This document shows, one piece after another, positions 16,653 to 25,558 of a stretch of DNA of 64,000 bases. Numbering within the stretch: the stretch's first letter is position 1; the number at the start of each line of letters is the position of its first letter. Location: assembly GCF_019392335.1 (NCBI RefSeq), contig NZ_JAHXRQ010000018.1:44110-108109 (forward strand), read 5' to 3'. This stretch comes from Mameliella sp. CS4 (lineage in GTDB: Bacteria; Pseudomonadota; Alphaproteobacteria; Rhodobacterales; Rhodobacteraceae). The notes below the pieces were generated by a model that did not search any database, was not told the origin of the DNA, and saw nothing but the letters and a program-made list of their open reading frames with translations. The position numbers and the translations under genes were made by a program.

Positions 16653-17799
16653 GGATCACCATCTGTTTGTCTTTTACCGTGGCGATGGCCAGCGCGCGCT
16701 GGTTTGCGCCATTGCTCATCAGGCGGAATACACCGCCCGTGCCGGTAAAGCCAGTCGAGGTGAGCGCCGTGGCCGACAGCGCATCGTTGCGGCCCTGCGC
16801 GGCCAGCGTGCCGATGGCGGAAATCCCGTCGTAGGCCAGCCCGGCCAACGGATGCGGCGCGGTGCCGTAGGTGCTGTTGTAGCGACCCGAGAAGCTTTCC
16901 AGCCGGGCCACGTTCGGCACCGCGAACCAGGCCCCGTCAGAGGCCGCCAGGCCAAAGAGATCCGGGCGCACGTCCCAGCGGGTCAGGCCGATGTATTGCA
17001 CCTTTGCGGGGTCCACCCCGGCCCCGGGCAGGCGGTCGAGCAGGATCGGCATGGCCTCGTTGCTGGCGGCGGTGGTGATGAAAATACTGTCGGCGGCGCC
17101 GGAGGACACCACGCGGCCCGCGGCGCTGGCCGCTGCCGAAACACCCTCGATCGACAGCTGGTAACCCTGGCTGCCGACGATGTTGACCCCGTATTCCTCG
17201 GCCGCCTTTTCGATCGCCAGCTTGCCCAGCTGTCCGGCCACGTCCTCGGAGTAGATCACCACCATGTTGGATTTGCCGTTGCGGCGGGCGTGGGCCATCA
17301 TCCGGCGCGCGGTGTTGTCGAAGGTCGAGCCGAGGATGAAGACGTTGCCGCCGGCGATGGTGGGGTTGTTGGAAAAGCCCAGCACGTTCACACCCTCGTC
17401 CGCCACGGCGAGGCCGGCGGCGTTCACCGCGTCGGCACGCAGCGGGCCCAGGATGATCTTGGCGCCTTCGTCGACGGCCTTTTGCGCGGCGGCGGCGGCG
17501 GCGGGGGCCTGGCCGCCCGTGTCATAGACGCGCAGGTCGATGGTCACACCTTCACCCAGATCGGCCATCGCCAGCCGGGCGGCGTTTTCCAGCGAGGTGG
17601 CGATCGGCGCGGCCCCCTGATCGGATTGCGGCACAAGCAGGGCCACAGGGATCGGTTTGCCCGTATTGATGCGTGGACCGTCGCCGCCTCCGCCGATATT
17701 GGTCAGCGCAGAGGGGTCACAGGCCGCCAGCGCGGCTGCGGCGGCCAGACCGGCCAGCGGGCGCAGCGCCTTGCGGAAATTGGAAAAAATGGCGAACAT
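16612..17799 (-). CDS. LpoA-like penicillin-binding-protein activator lipoprotein
   Basis: The product has 395 residues with a lipoprotein signal peptide ending in the lipobox LAAC. The rest is a type I periplasmic-binding-protein fold (IPVALLVPQSDQ; KIILGPLRADAV; NVLGFSNNP), as in LpoA/YraM and branched-chain amino-acid binding proteins. LpoA stimulates PBP1a from the outer membrane in enterics. The gene order here, divergent from rsmI-yraN, is the classical yraL/yraM neighbourhood and supports that call. AGGGAG precedes the ATG. It is upstream of and overlapping glnD. Confidence 0.8.
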   Translation of the reverse strand: MFAIFSNFRKALRPLAGLAAAAALAACDPSALTNIGGGGDGPRINTGKPIPVALLVPQSDQGAAPIATSLENAARLAMADLGEGVTIDLRVYDTGGQAPAAAAAAQKAVDEGAKIILGPLRADAVNAAGLAVADEGVNVLGFSNNPTIAGGNVFILGSTFDNTARRMMAHARRNGKSNMVVIYSEDVAGQLGKLAIEKAAEEYGVNIVGSQGYQLSIEGVSAAASAAGRVVSSGAADSIFITTAASNEAMPILLDRLPGAGVDPAKVQYIGLTRWDVRPDLFGLAASDGAWFAVPNVARLESFSGRYNSTYGTAPHPLAGLAYDGISAIGTLAAQGRNDALSATALTSTGFTGTGGVFRLMSNGANQRALAIATVKDKQMVILDPAPSSLPGGGL

Positions 17800-17898
17800 G
17801 GACGGTGGACTCCCTCGTTTCTTGCGCGACATGCGCGGCACGGGCGGCGCGCTGAGCGATTTGGCGACGATCATAGAGAAGGGCGAAAGGGGGGACCA

Positions 17899-18786
17899 GT
17901 GACGAATCCGGAAAGCGCCGGACAGGGTGGCGGATTGACGCCGGGCTTGTACCTTGTGGCCACACCCATCGGTAATGCGCGCGACATTACGCTGCGCGCG
18001 CTCGACCTGCTGGCGACGGCGGAGGTGCTGGCGGCCGAGGACACGCGCAGCCTGCGGCGGCTGATGGAACTGCACGGGGTGGCGCTGGGCGACCGGCCCT
18101 TGGTGGCTTACCACGATCACAACGGCGCGCGGGTGCGGCCGCGCCTTCTGGCGGACCTGGCGGCGGGGAAATCGGTGCTTTACGCGTCCGAGGCGGGGAC
18201 GCCGATGATCTCGGACCCCGGGTTCGACCTGGCGCGCGCCGCCGCCGAGGCCGGGTTCCCGGTCACCAGCGCGCCGGGGGCCAGCGCCGTGGTCACGGCG
18301 CTGACGCTGGCCGGGCTGCCCACGGACAGGTTCCTGTTCGCCGGCTTCCTGCCCAGTGCGGGCGGGCCTCGTAAATCGGCGCTGCGCGACCTGTCGGGCG
18401 TGCCCGCGACGCTTGTGTTCTACGAATCGCCCCGACGCCTGCCCGAGATGCTGTTGGCCGCGCAGGATGTGCTGGGCGACCGCGAGGCGGCAGTCTGCCG
18501 GGAACTGACCAAGAAATTCGAGGAAGTCCGGCGGGGGAGCCTGTCAGAGCTGGCTGATCACTACCGCGAGACCCCCGCCAGGGGCGAGGTGGTGGTGCTG
18601 ATCGGGAAAGGGGATTCAGGATCTGTTAGGGAAATTGACCTAGAACAGGAAGTGAACAAGGCGCTGGAAACGATGTCGGTCCGCGATGCGGCGGATTTCG
18701 TTTCGACGCGGTTCGCGGTGAAACGGCGTCCGGTCTATCAACTGGCCATGCGCCTCTCGGCAAAAGGGGATGACGATGGCGCTTGA
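17899..18786 (+). CDS. rsmI: 16S rRNA (cytidine1402-2'-O)-methyltransferase
   Basis: RsmI methylates C1402 of 16S rRNA in the decoding centre. The 295-residue protein has the tetrapyrrole-methylase-type motifs LVATPIGNARDIT near the N-terminus, AAEDTRS, and SEAGTPMISDPG. The GTG start at 17899 is supported by AGGGGGG six bases before it; the long upstream open frame lies over the divergent lipoprotein gene. Overlaps the start of yraN. Confidence 0.95.
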   Translation: MTNPESAGQGGGLTPGLYLVATPIGNARDITLRALDLLATAEVLAAEDTRSLRRLMELHGVALGDRPLVAYHDHNGARVRPRLLADLAAGKSVLYASEAGTPMISDPGFDLARAAAEAGFPVTSAPGASAVVTALTLAGLPTDRFLFAGFLPSAGGPRKSALRDLSGVPATLVFYESPRRLPEMLLAAQDVLGDREAAVCRELTKKFEEVRRGSLSELADHYRETPARGEVVVLIGKGDSGSVREIDLEQEVNKALETMSVRDAADFVSTRFAVKRRPVYQLAMRLSAKGDDDGA

Positions 18787-19162
18787 TTTCGCAGGTGTGG
18801 CGGGCCGGGTCGATACCGGGCGGTGCGGTTATCACGCGGGCCTTGCGGCCGAGATTGGCGTGGCCGCGGATTATGCCCGCCGGGGCTATCCGCTGCTGGC
18901 GCGGCGATGGCGCGGCCGATCCGGTGAGATCGACCTCGTGCTGCGCGACGGTGACGGGGTGATCGTCGTCGAGGTCAAGAAAAGCCGCAACTTCGACCGG
19001 GCCGTCGAACGCCTGTCACAGCGCCAGATCGGGCGGTTGCTGCGCGCGGGCGAGGAGTTCCTTGGCACGATGCCGCGCGGGTCCCTGACGGATATCCGTT
19101 TCGACGTGGCGTTGGTGAACGGTCATGGTGAGATCCGCGTGATCGAAAACGCCCTCTGCTGA
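18776..19162 (+). CDS. YraN family (UPF0102) endonuclease-like protein
   Basis: The product has 128 residues. The PD-(D/E)XK-like core SGEIDLVLRDGDG then VIVVEVKK is the hallmark of YraN. The family sits next to rsmI and lpoA in many proteobacteria, as here. The biochemical role is not established. Two ATGs lie six bases apart (18770, 18776); the second has AAAGGGG at a workable distance. It overlaps the rsmI end. Confidence 0.85.
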   Translation: MALDFAGVAGRVDTGRCGYHAGLAAEIGVAADYARRGYPLLARRWRGRSGEIDLVLRDGDGVIVVEVKKSRNFDRAVERLSQRQIGRLLRAGEEFLGTMPRGSLTDIRFDVALVNGHGEIRVIENALC

Positions 19163-19167
19163 GGGAC

Positions 19168-19189
19168 GGCCCTGCGTTCCCGCAGGGCC
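19168..19189. terminator. GC-rich hairpin after yraN
   Basis: GGCCCTGCG and CGCAGGGCC pair perfectly over a TTCC loop just after the yraN stop. There is no T tract, so it may be a pause or mRNA-stabilising hairpin rather than an intrinsic terminator. Confidence 0.5.
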
Positions 19190-19252
19190 TAGGTGCATTG
19201 CACCCGGCCCCGTCCTGCGCCATCTATGGCGGACGCATTGCAGGGGACGCCG

Positions 19253-20188
19253 ATGAAGATCGCCTTTCAGATGGACCCGATCACCGGGGTCGATATCAAC
19301 GCCGACAGCACGTTCCGCCTCGCCGAAGAGGCGCAGGCGCGCGGGCATGAACTGTTCTACTACGGGCCGGATCAACTGGCCTACGAAGAGGGGCGTATCA
19401 CCGCGCGGGGGCACTGGATGACGGTGCAACGGGTGGCGGAGAAACCCGCCATCCTTGGGGATCGCGTCGCGGTCGACCTGGGGGATATGGACGTGATCTG
19501 GCTGCGCCAGGATCCGCCCTTTGACATGCATTACATCACCACCACCCACCTGCTCGACCGGCTCAAGGACGACGTTCTGGTGGTGAATGATCCCTTCTGG
19601 GTGCGCAATTCGCCGGAAAAGCTTCTTGTCCTGAACTTTCCCGACCTGACACCGCCCACGGCCATCGCCCGCGACCTGGAGGTGCTGCGCGCCTTCCGCG
19701 AAAAGCACGGCGATGTCATCGTCAAGCCGCTTTACGGCAACGGCGGCGCCGGGGTGTTCAAGCTGGGCGCCTCGGACGGCAACCTCAGTTCGCTTTATGA
19801 GATGTTCACAGGCTTTTCGCGTGAACCGCTGATCGTGCAGAAATACCTGCCCGCCGTGTCCAAGGGCGACAAGCGGGTGATCCTCGTCGATGGCGAGGCG
19901 GTGGGCGCGATCAACCGCGTGCCTGCCAAGGGCGAGGTGCGCTCGAACATGCACGTGGGCGGCCGCCCCGAAAAGATCGAGTTGAGCGACCGCGACCGCG
20001 AGATCTGCGCCCGGATCGGGCCGGTGCTGCGCGACAAGGGCCAGGTCTTTGTCGGGATCGACGTGATCGGCGACTGGCTGACAGAGATCAACGTGACCTC
20101 GCCCACGGGTATCCAGGAACTGGAGCGGTTCGACGGTATCAACGTGGCCGAGAAAATCTGGCAGGCGATCGAGGCCAAGCTGGCATGA
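19253..20188 (+). CDS. gshB: Glutathione synthetase
   Basis: GshB joins gamma-glutamylcysteine and glycine with ATP. The 311-residue ATP-grasp protein has the GshB N-terminus MKIAFQMDPITG and the motif LRQDPPFDM. ATP-binding signatures are VKPLYGNGGAGVF and VGIDVIGDWLTEIN, then NVTSPTGIQE. The stop overlaps the next gene's start (ATGA). Confidence 0.95.
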   Translation: MKIAFQMDPITGVDINADSTFRLAEEAQARGHELFYYGPDQLAYEEGRITARGHWMTVQRVAEKPAILGDRVAVDLGDMDVIWLRQDPPFDMHYITTTHLLDRLKDDVLVVNDPFWVRNSPEKLLVLNFPDLTPPTAIARDLEVLRAFREKHGDVIVKPLYGNGGAGVFKLGASDGNLSSLYEMFTGFSREPLIVQKYLPAVSKGDKRVILVDGEAVGAINRVPAKGEVRSNMHVGGRPEKIELSDRDREICARIGPVLRDKGQVFVGIDVIGDWLTEINVTSPTGIQELERFDGINVAEKIWQAIEAKLA

Positions 20189-21087
20189 GCCTGATGCGGC
20201 CGCTCCTGAACCGCTGGTTGCGGATGACGGAACGGCCGCACCTTGAACGGGGCATCTCGGTGCCCCGCCTGCGCGCCTCCTTTGAACGGAAGGCGCGCCT
20301 TTTCTTTTTCGCCCCTCGGGGCACGCGGCAAAGGCGCGATGCCCTCGACGCGGTTCCGGTCCTCTGGGTCAACGAGGATCTGCCCGGGCCGCTGATCCTC
20401 TATTTCCACGGTGGCGCCTATGTCATGGGCTCTGCGGACACGCACCGGGCCATGGTCGCCTGGCTGTCGCGGGCGGCCCGGTCCCCGGCCTGCCTGGTGG
20501 ATTACCGGCTGGCGCCGGACCATCCGTTTCCCGCCGCCCTCGAAGATGCGCTGACGGCCTACCGGGCGGTGATGGCGCATCCTGCCGGGGTCGTGCTGGG
20601 CGGGGACAGTGCGGGTGGCGGGCTGGCGCTGACGCTCTTGGGTGAGATCCGTCGGCAGGAACTGCGACAGCCCTTGGGGACTTTCGCGCTGTCTCCGCTG
20701 ACGGACATGACCTTTTCGGGCGACAGCGTGACGCGCAATGCCGAGAGCGACGTGGTCCTGCCGGTCAGCCGCACCCATGAAACTGCGCTTCTCTATGTCC
20801 CGCAGGATGTTGATCGGCGCGATCCGCAGGTTTCCCCCCTCTGGGCAGAGTTCACCGGGGCGGGGCCGGTCTGGCTGTCGGCGGGGGACACGGAAGTCCT
20901 GCTGGACGACACGCGGCGTATGGCGGTGCGGCTGCGTGACCAGGGCGTGACGGTACACGAGGACATCGCGCGCGACCTGCCGCATGTCTGGCCGATCTTT
21001 CACAACATCCTGCCGGAGGCGCGGATCACGCTGCGGCGGATCGGGCGATGGATCAACTCTCTTTCGCCGACAGCAGGCGATAGCTGA
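20185..21087 (+). CDS. Alpha/beta hydrolase of the hormone-sensitive-lipase type
   Basis: The product has 300 residues. HGGAYVMGS is the oxyanion-hole HGG motif. GGDSAGGG carries the nucleophile Ser in GDSAG, and a DLPHVWP segment near the C-terminus supplies the His. This is the family IV esterase/lipase arrangement. No signal peptide, so cytosolic. Coupled to gshB by an ATGA overlap; the substrate is unknown. The last 35 bases overlap the convergent yifB 3' end. Confidence 0.85.
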   Translation: MSLMRPLLNRWLRMTERPHLERGISVPRLRASFERKARLFFFAPRGTRQRRDALDAVPVLWVNEDLPGPLILYFHGGAYVMGSADTHRAMVAWLSRAARSPACLVDYRLAPDHPFPAALEDALTAYRAVMAHPAGVVLGGDSAGGGLALTLLGEIRRQELRQPLGTFALSPLTDMTFSGDSVTRNAESDVVLPVSRTHETALLYVPQDVDRRDPQVSPLWAEFTGAGPVWLSAGDTEVLLDDTRRMAVRLRDQGVTVHEDIARDLPHVWPIFHNILPEARITLRRIGRWINSLSPTAGDS

Positions 21088-22567
21088 GCGCCTCGGCCAC
21101 ATGCGGGCGGCGGACCGTCTCGGCTTTGTCGAGGTCGGCGATGGTGCGCGCGACGCGCAGCACCCGGTGATAGCCGCGCGCGGTCAGGCCAAAACGGTCG
21201 GCGGCCCGGGTCAACAGCGCGCGCCCCTCGTCGTCAGGCGTGGCGATCTCTTCGAGGCGCTGGCCCTCGGCATCGGCATTGGTGCGCAGCGCGTCGTGAT
21301 CGGCAAAGCGGTCGGCCTGCACGGCGCGGGCGGTGGCGACGCGGGCGGCCACGGTTTCGGAACTGTCGCCGGTGGCGGGAAGGTCGAGATCCGTGAAACC
21401 GACCGGCGGCACCTCCAGCCGCAGGTCGAACCGGTCCATCAGGGGCCCCGAGATGCGGCCTAGGTAATCCTCGCCGCAGTTGGGTGCGCGCGAACAGGCC
21501 TGTGCGGGGTCGGTGAGATAGCCGCATTTGCACGGGTTCGCCGCCGCGACCAGCAGGAAACGCGCGGGATAGCGAATATGGGCATTGGCGCGGGCCACCA
21601 TGACCTCGCCGGTTTCGATGGGCTGGCGCAGGGTTTCCAGCACGTTGCGCGGAAACTCCGGAAATTCATCCATGAACAGGACGCCATTGTGGGCCAGGCT
21701 GATCTGTCCGGGTTGCGCTGTGCGTCCGCCGCCAATCAGCGCCGCCATCGAGGCGGTGTGATGCGGTTCGCAAAAGGGCCGCGTGCGCGAGATGCCACCA
21801 TCGGTCAGAAGGCCGGCGATGGAGTGGATCATCGAGGTTTCCAGCGCCTCGACGGGTGTCAGGGGCGGCAGGATGCCGGGCATACGGGCGGCGAGCATGG
21901 ATTTTCCCGCGCCGGGCGGGCCGATCATCATCAGGTGGTGGCGCCCGGCGGCGGCGATTTCCAGCGCCCGCTTGGCCCGTTCCTGTCCCTTGACATCGCG
22001 CAGGTCGCGCGTTGCCGGATCTGTCGTCACCTCGCCCGGGCGGGCCGGTTCAAGCACGTTGTCGCCGGAAAAGTGGCGCACGATTTCCAGCAGGTTCCCG
22101 GCGCCGATCACGGTGCAGGCCTCGACCCAGGCGGCCTCTGCCCCCGAGGCGCGGGGGCAGAGCAGGATGCGGTCCTCCTCGGCGGCGGCCATCGCGGCGG
22201 GCAGGGCGCCGACCACCGGCAACAGGTCGCCGTCTAGCGACAGTTCGCCCAGGGCGACGGTCTGTGCCACCGCGTCCCGGGGCAGGATGTCGAGCGCCGC
22301 CAGCAGCCCCAGGGCAATGGGCAAGTCGAAGTGAGAGCCGACCTTGGGCAGGTCGGCAGGGGCGAGGTTTATGGTGATCTTTTTCGACGGCAGCGCGATG
22401 GCCAGCGCGCTCAGCGCCGTGCGCACGCGGTCGCGCGCCTCTGACACGGCCTTGTCGGGCAGGCCCACGATGGAAAAGGCGGGGACGCCGGGGGTGACGG
22501 CGCATTGCACCTCGACAGGGCGCGCATTCACCCCCTCGAAAGCGACCGTATGGGCGCGCGCAACCAT
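21053..22567 (-). CDS. comM: YifB/ComM family Mg-chelatase-like AAA ATPase
   Basis: The product has 504 residues. An N-terminal Lon-protease-like S5 fold (VEVQCAVTPGVPAF...) is followed by an AAA+ module with Walker A GPPGAGKSMLA and Walker B VLFMDEFPEF. A Cys-rich insert (CKCGY, CSRAPNCG) and the C-terminal Mg-chelatase domain (ARGYHRVLRVARTIADL) complete the family pattern. ComM is a branch-migration helicase in natural transformation of Vibrio; the orthologue role here is inference. ATG at 22567 with GGGGAG preferred over a GTG four codons upstream. Confidence 0.88.
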   Translation of the reverse strand: MVARAHTVAFEGVNARPVEVQCAVTPGVPAFSIVGLPDKAVSEARDRVRTALSALAIALPSKKITINLAPADLPKVGSHFDLPIALGLLAALDILPRDAVAQTVALGELSLDGDLLPVVGALPAAMAAAEEDRILLCPRASGAEAAWVEACTVIGAGNLLEIVRHFSGDNVLEPARPGEVTTDPATRDLRDVKGQERAKRALEIAAAGRHHLMMIGPPGAGKSMLAARMPGILPPLTPVEALETSMIHSIAGLLTDGGISRTRPFCEPHHTASMAALIGGGRTAQPGQISLAHNGVLFMDEFPEFPRNVLETLRQPIETGEVMVARANAHIRYPARFLLVAAANPCKCGYLTDPAQACSRAPNCGEDYLGRISGPLMDRFDLRLEVPPVGFTDLDLPATGDSSETVAARVATARAVQADRFADHDALRTNADAEGQRLEEIATPDDEGRALLTRAADRFGLTARGYHRVLRVARTIADLDKAETVRRPHVAEALSYRLLSAKES

Positions 22568-22586
22568 GAAACTCCCCACGTCAGGA

Positions 22587-22606
22587 CCGGGGCGAGCCTG
22601 CCCCGG
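22587..22606. repeat. GC-rich palindromic element (copy 1)
   Basis: CCGGGGC-gagcct-GCCCCGG sits just upstream of comM. Similar CCGGGGCAGGC-type elements occur at 39927-39944 and 63514-63534, suggesting a dispersed intergenic palindrome family. Confidence 0.4.
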
Positions 22607-22665
22607 ACGTGGTTAGCAATCGGTTAACGCCCGGGCGCCGGGGTTAATTAATCCTGTCGCAAGGC

Positions 22666-23538
22666 TCAGCTGGTGCCGTCGCGCATCGCCACGAACTTTG
22701 GCCAGGCGTCCGGGTCGTTCATGGTCTTGTCGCGGCAAAAGGCGTTGCAGAAGCCAAAGATGCGTCCCTCTGATTCCATCAGGTGCGTGACCGGATCGCC
22801 GGAATATGGGCAGGCGGTGTTTTCCGCTTCGCCGCTTTCGACGGCCCGCGCGGGGCGCGGTGTCGGGCCGGGCCAGGGCAGTTGCGCATAGTCGCGGTCG
22901 TACCAGGGCAGGGTCGCGCCGCGGGCCAGACCCATTGCGCGCCAGCGGCGGAAGGCCGGATCGGCCAGATGCGCGGCGACGTAGTCGCGCGCCTGGTCGC
23001 CAACGGGCAGGGCATAGCCCGCGATCCGCGCCGCCACGGGGGCGAAGAAGGCGTCTGCCACCGAGTAGGCGCCGCAGAGCCACGGCCCGCGCGACCGATC
23101 GAGCGCATATCCCCAGATCGACTCGAGCCGGGCCAGATCGGCCTTCAGCGCCTCGGGCACGGGCGTGTCTGAATAGGCGGCGCGCAGGTTCATCGGGCAA
23201 AGGTCACGCAACGTGCCGAAGCTGGAATGCATCTCGGCGGCCAGGCTGCGGGCGGTGGCGCGCATCGCGGGGTCGGCGGGCCAGTGGCCGGCGTCGGGGT
23301 GTCGGCTGGCCAGTTCCTCGGCCAGGGCAAGACTGTCCCAGATCACCGTACCGTCAGACAGCACCAGCGTCGGCACCGTGCGGGCCGGGGAAAAGCGCGA
23401 CATCTGCTCGGCCACGCCGGCCTTCATGAAATCGACGATCTCGATCGTCGCCGGGATGCCGAAGCGGTGGAACAGCAGCCAGGCCCGCAAGGACCAGCTG
23501 GAATAACTGTAATCGCCAAGAAAAAGCTTGTCGGACAT
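22666..23538 (-). CDS. Glutathione S-transferase fused to a C-terminal Cys-rich (TRASH/YHS-like) domain
   Basis: The product has 290 residues. Residues 1-~215 are a GST: the thioredoxin-like half contains YSSWSLRAW and TVPTLVLSDG, then an all-helical half with a conserved SVADAFFAPVA. The last ~50 residues are unrelated and hold CPYSGDPV and FCNAFCRDKTM, followed by DPDAWPKF. That spacing of cysteines and the Trp-Pro ending recall TRASH/YHS metal-binding domains. A GST with a metal- or thiol-sensing tail is unusual. Substrate unknown; cytosolic. Confidence 0.75.
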   Translation of the reverse strand: MSDKLFLGDYSYSSWSLRAWLLFHRFGIPATIEIVDFMKAGVAEQMSRFSPARTVPTLVLSDGTVIWDSLALAEELASRHPDAGHWPADPAMRATARSLAAEMHSSFGTLRDLCPMNLRAAYSDTPVPEALKADLARLESIWGYALDRSRGPWLCGAYSVADAFFAPVAARIAGYALPVGDQARDYVAAHLADPAFRRWRAMGLARGATLPWYDRDYAQLPWPGPTPRPARAVESGEAENTACPYSGDPVTHLMESEGRIFGFCNAFCRDKTMNDPDAWPKFVAMRDGTS

Positions 23539-23748
23539 GGAACCTCTCCAATCACTTGTGCGTTTGAATACAGCACGTGCGGCGCGGCTGGAAATCAGGA
23601 TTCGTTGCAGACGTGATCACGCCGGCAGATGGATGCGCGCGCATTGATCGAAAATCCACGAAGGCAAAAGTGATCTGCATGTGTGCCACGCGCGTATCAA
23701 GATCAGAAGGCCCGGAAACGGGGGCCCGAGATCACCAGGGGAGCGGAA

Positions 23749-24627
23749 ATGGCACTTGATTCTTTCAATGACCAGAGCTTGTCGCGCCGGGCCATGAAGG
23801 CCGAACTGCTGGACGCGGAAACCGAGTTGAAACTGGCCTATGCATGGCGCGACGATCGTGACGAAGAGGCGCTGCACCGGTTGATCCAGGCCTATATGCG
23901 GCTGGCGATCTCGATGGCGGCGAAGTTCAAGCGCTATGGCGCGCCGATGAACGACCTGATCCAGGAAGCGGGCCTGGGCCTGATGAAGGCCGCCGACAAG
24001 TTCGATCCGGATCGTGGTGTGCGGTTTTCGACCTACGCGGTCTGGTGGATCAAAGCCTCGATCCAGGATTACGTCATGCGCAACTGGTCGATGGTGCGCA
24101 CGGGATCGACGTCGTCGCAGAAGTCACTTTTTTTCAACATGCGCCGCGTTCAGGCGCGGATCGAGCGTGAGGCCGCGGCCTCGGGCGAGGAACTGGACGG
24201 GTTTCAGCTGCGCCACAAGATCGCCACAGAGATCGGCGTGCCGCTGCGGGACGTCGAGATGATGGAAGGCCGGCTGTCGGGATCGGACTACTCTTTGAAC
24301 GCCACCCAGTCGGTCGAGGACGAGGGGCGCGAGTGGATCGACACCATCGAGGACGGTGGCGCGCAGGCCTCTGAGATCGTCGAGAACGAACATGACCGCG
24401 AGCAGCTGCGCGACTGGCTGGTGCAGGCGATGGGCGCGCTGAACGAACGAGAGCGGTTCATCGTGCGCGAACGCAAGCTGCGCGAGGAAACCCGGACGCT
24501 GGAATCGCTGGGCACCGAGCTGGGGCTGAGCAAGGAGCGTGTGCGCCAGCTGGAGGCGGCTGCCTTCGGCAAGATGCGCAAAGCCCTTGAGGCGCAGAGC
24601 GGAGAAGTGCATCACTTCCTGGCATGA
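23749..24627 (+). CDS. rpoH: RNA polymerase sigma-32 factor
   Basis: The product has 292 residues. Sigma region 2 has LIQEAGLGLMKAADKFDP and FSTYAVWWIKASIQDYV. The RpoH box is present as SSQKSLFFNMRR. Region 4 ends LGLSKERVRQLEAAA. Rhodobacteraceae often have two RpoH paralogues; which one this is cannot be settled by eye. AGGGGAG precedes the ATG. The stop overlaps the next gene start, so a haem-binding-like gene is co-translated with it. Confidence 0.94.
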   Translation: MALDSFNDQSLSRRAMKAELLDAETELKLAYAWRDDRDEEALHRLIQAYMRLAISMAAKFKRYGAPMNDLIQEAGLGLMKAADKFDPDRGVRFSTYAVWWIKASIQDYVMRNWSMVRTGSTSSQKSLFFNMRRVQARIEREAAASGEELDGFQLRHKIATEIGVPLRDVEMMEGRLSGSDYSLNATQSVEDEGREWIDTIEDGGAQASEIVENEHDREQLRDWLVQAMGALNERERFIVRERKLREETRTLESLGTELGLSKERVRQLEAAAFGKMRKALEAQSGEVHHFLA

Positions 24628-25409
24628 AACATGTGATCCTCGGCCTGTTGCTGTTCGCCGGGCCTGTTGCGGCAGACCCCCTTCAGGGCGCGCAGGTGCT
24701 TTTCCTGGGCGAGGTGCACGACAACCCTGCCCACCACGCGCGCCAAGCCGAGATCGTGTCAGAGGTACAACCGCGCGCCATCGTCTGGGAGATGCTGGAT
24801 CCCGATGCGGTGCCGCCTGTCACGCCCGAGTTGATTGGCGACGAGGCGGCGCTGGGCGCGGCGCTGAACTGGGCCGACAGCGGATGGCCCGATTTCTCCA
24901 TGTACTATCCGATTTTCGCGGCGGCGCCGGGGGCGGCGCATTTCGGCGCGCAACTGCCGCGCGGTGCTGCACGGGCCGCCATGTCTCAGGATCTTGCCGA
25001 GGCATTCGGGGACGGCGCGGCGCTGTTCGGGCTGGACCGCCCCCTGCCTGAAGAGCAGCAAGAGCGGCGCGAGGCGCTGCAGATGGCGGCCCATTGTGAC
25101 GCCCTTCCCGCCGAGATGTTGCCCATGATGGTGAATATCCAGCGCCTTCGGGACGCGCGTCTGGCTATGGCGGCGCTGGAGGCGCTGGAGGCCACCGGCG
25201 GCCCGGTTGCGGTCATCACCGGCAATGGCCATGCGCGCAAGGACTGGGGCGCCCCGGCTTTGCTGACCCTGGCGGCGCCTGACGTGGCGATCCTCGCCCT
25301 GGGGCAAGGCGAGAACGGGGGGACGGCGCCGGACGGAGGGTTCGACCTGACCGAAAGCGCGCCGCCCGTGGACCGCCCGGATCCCTGCGAGGCTTTTCGC
25401 GCGCGGTGA
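24624..25409 (+). CDS. ChaN-family (haem-binding-like) exported protein
   Basis: The product has 261 residues with a signal peptide (MKHVILGLLLFAGPVAADP). FLGEVHDNPAHH is the ChaN-family motif; VITGNGHARKDWG near residue 200 is the second. ChaN of Campylobacter binds haem as a dimer and is involved in iron uptake. The mature protein should be periplasmic; no lipobox Cys was seen. Its ATG overlaps the rpoH stop. Confidence 0.82.
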   Translation: MKHVILGLLLFAGPVAADPLQGAQVLFLGEVHDNPAHHARQAEIVSEVQPRAIVWEMLDPDAVPPVTPELIGDEAALGAALNWADSGWPDFSMYYPIFAAAPGAAHFGAQLPRGAARAAMSQDLAEAFGDGAALFGLDRPLPEEQQERREALQMAAHCDALPAEMLPMMVNIQRLRDARLAMAALEALEATGGPVAVITGNGHARKDWGAPALLTLAAPDVAILALGQGENGGTAPDGGFDLTESAPPVDRPDPCEAFRAR

Positions 25410-25558
25410 ACCTTGTCGATCTGCGCGTGAAGAGCCGGGAGGTCCCGGATCAAGTCCGGGACGAGGTCCGGCATCCGGTGCAGGTGTCCCCGGCCATTGT
25501 CTCGGGTCGCGGCTGGGCCTACAACCGCATCAAAGCGATTGGGGCGGGACCATGCTGA
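25406..25558 (+). CDS. Possible 50-residue coupled small ORF (doubtful)
   Basis: A GTG overlapping the chaN stop (GTGA) opens 50 codons whose TGA lies 7 bases inside coaBC. It contains the palindrome at 25442-25462, and the encoded Val/Arg-rich peptide looks repeat-derived. The overlaps are suggestive, but no family is recognised, so this may only be an open frame across a repeat. Confidence 0.2.
   Translation: MNLVDLRVKSREVPDQVRDEVRHPVQVSPAIVSGRGWAYNRIKAIGAGPC
25442..25462. repeat. Perfect 21-bp palindromic repeat element
   Basis: GTCCCGGA-tcaag-TCCGGGAC lies in the chaN-coaBC gap. Elements of this GTCCCGGATCAAG type are scattered through many alphaproteobacterial genomes between genes. 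Confidence 0.55.

Noticed and set aside
22622..22650. Possible CtrA site or hairpin with TTAA ends between comM and the GST gene
   Set aside because: The TTAA halves are 16 bases apart instead of 7, and the stem has several mismatches.
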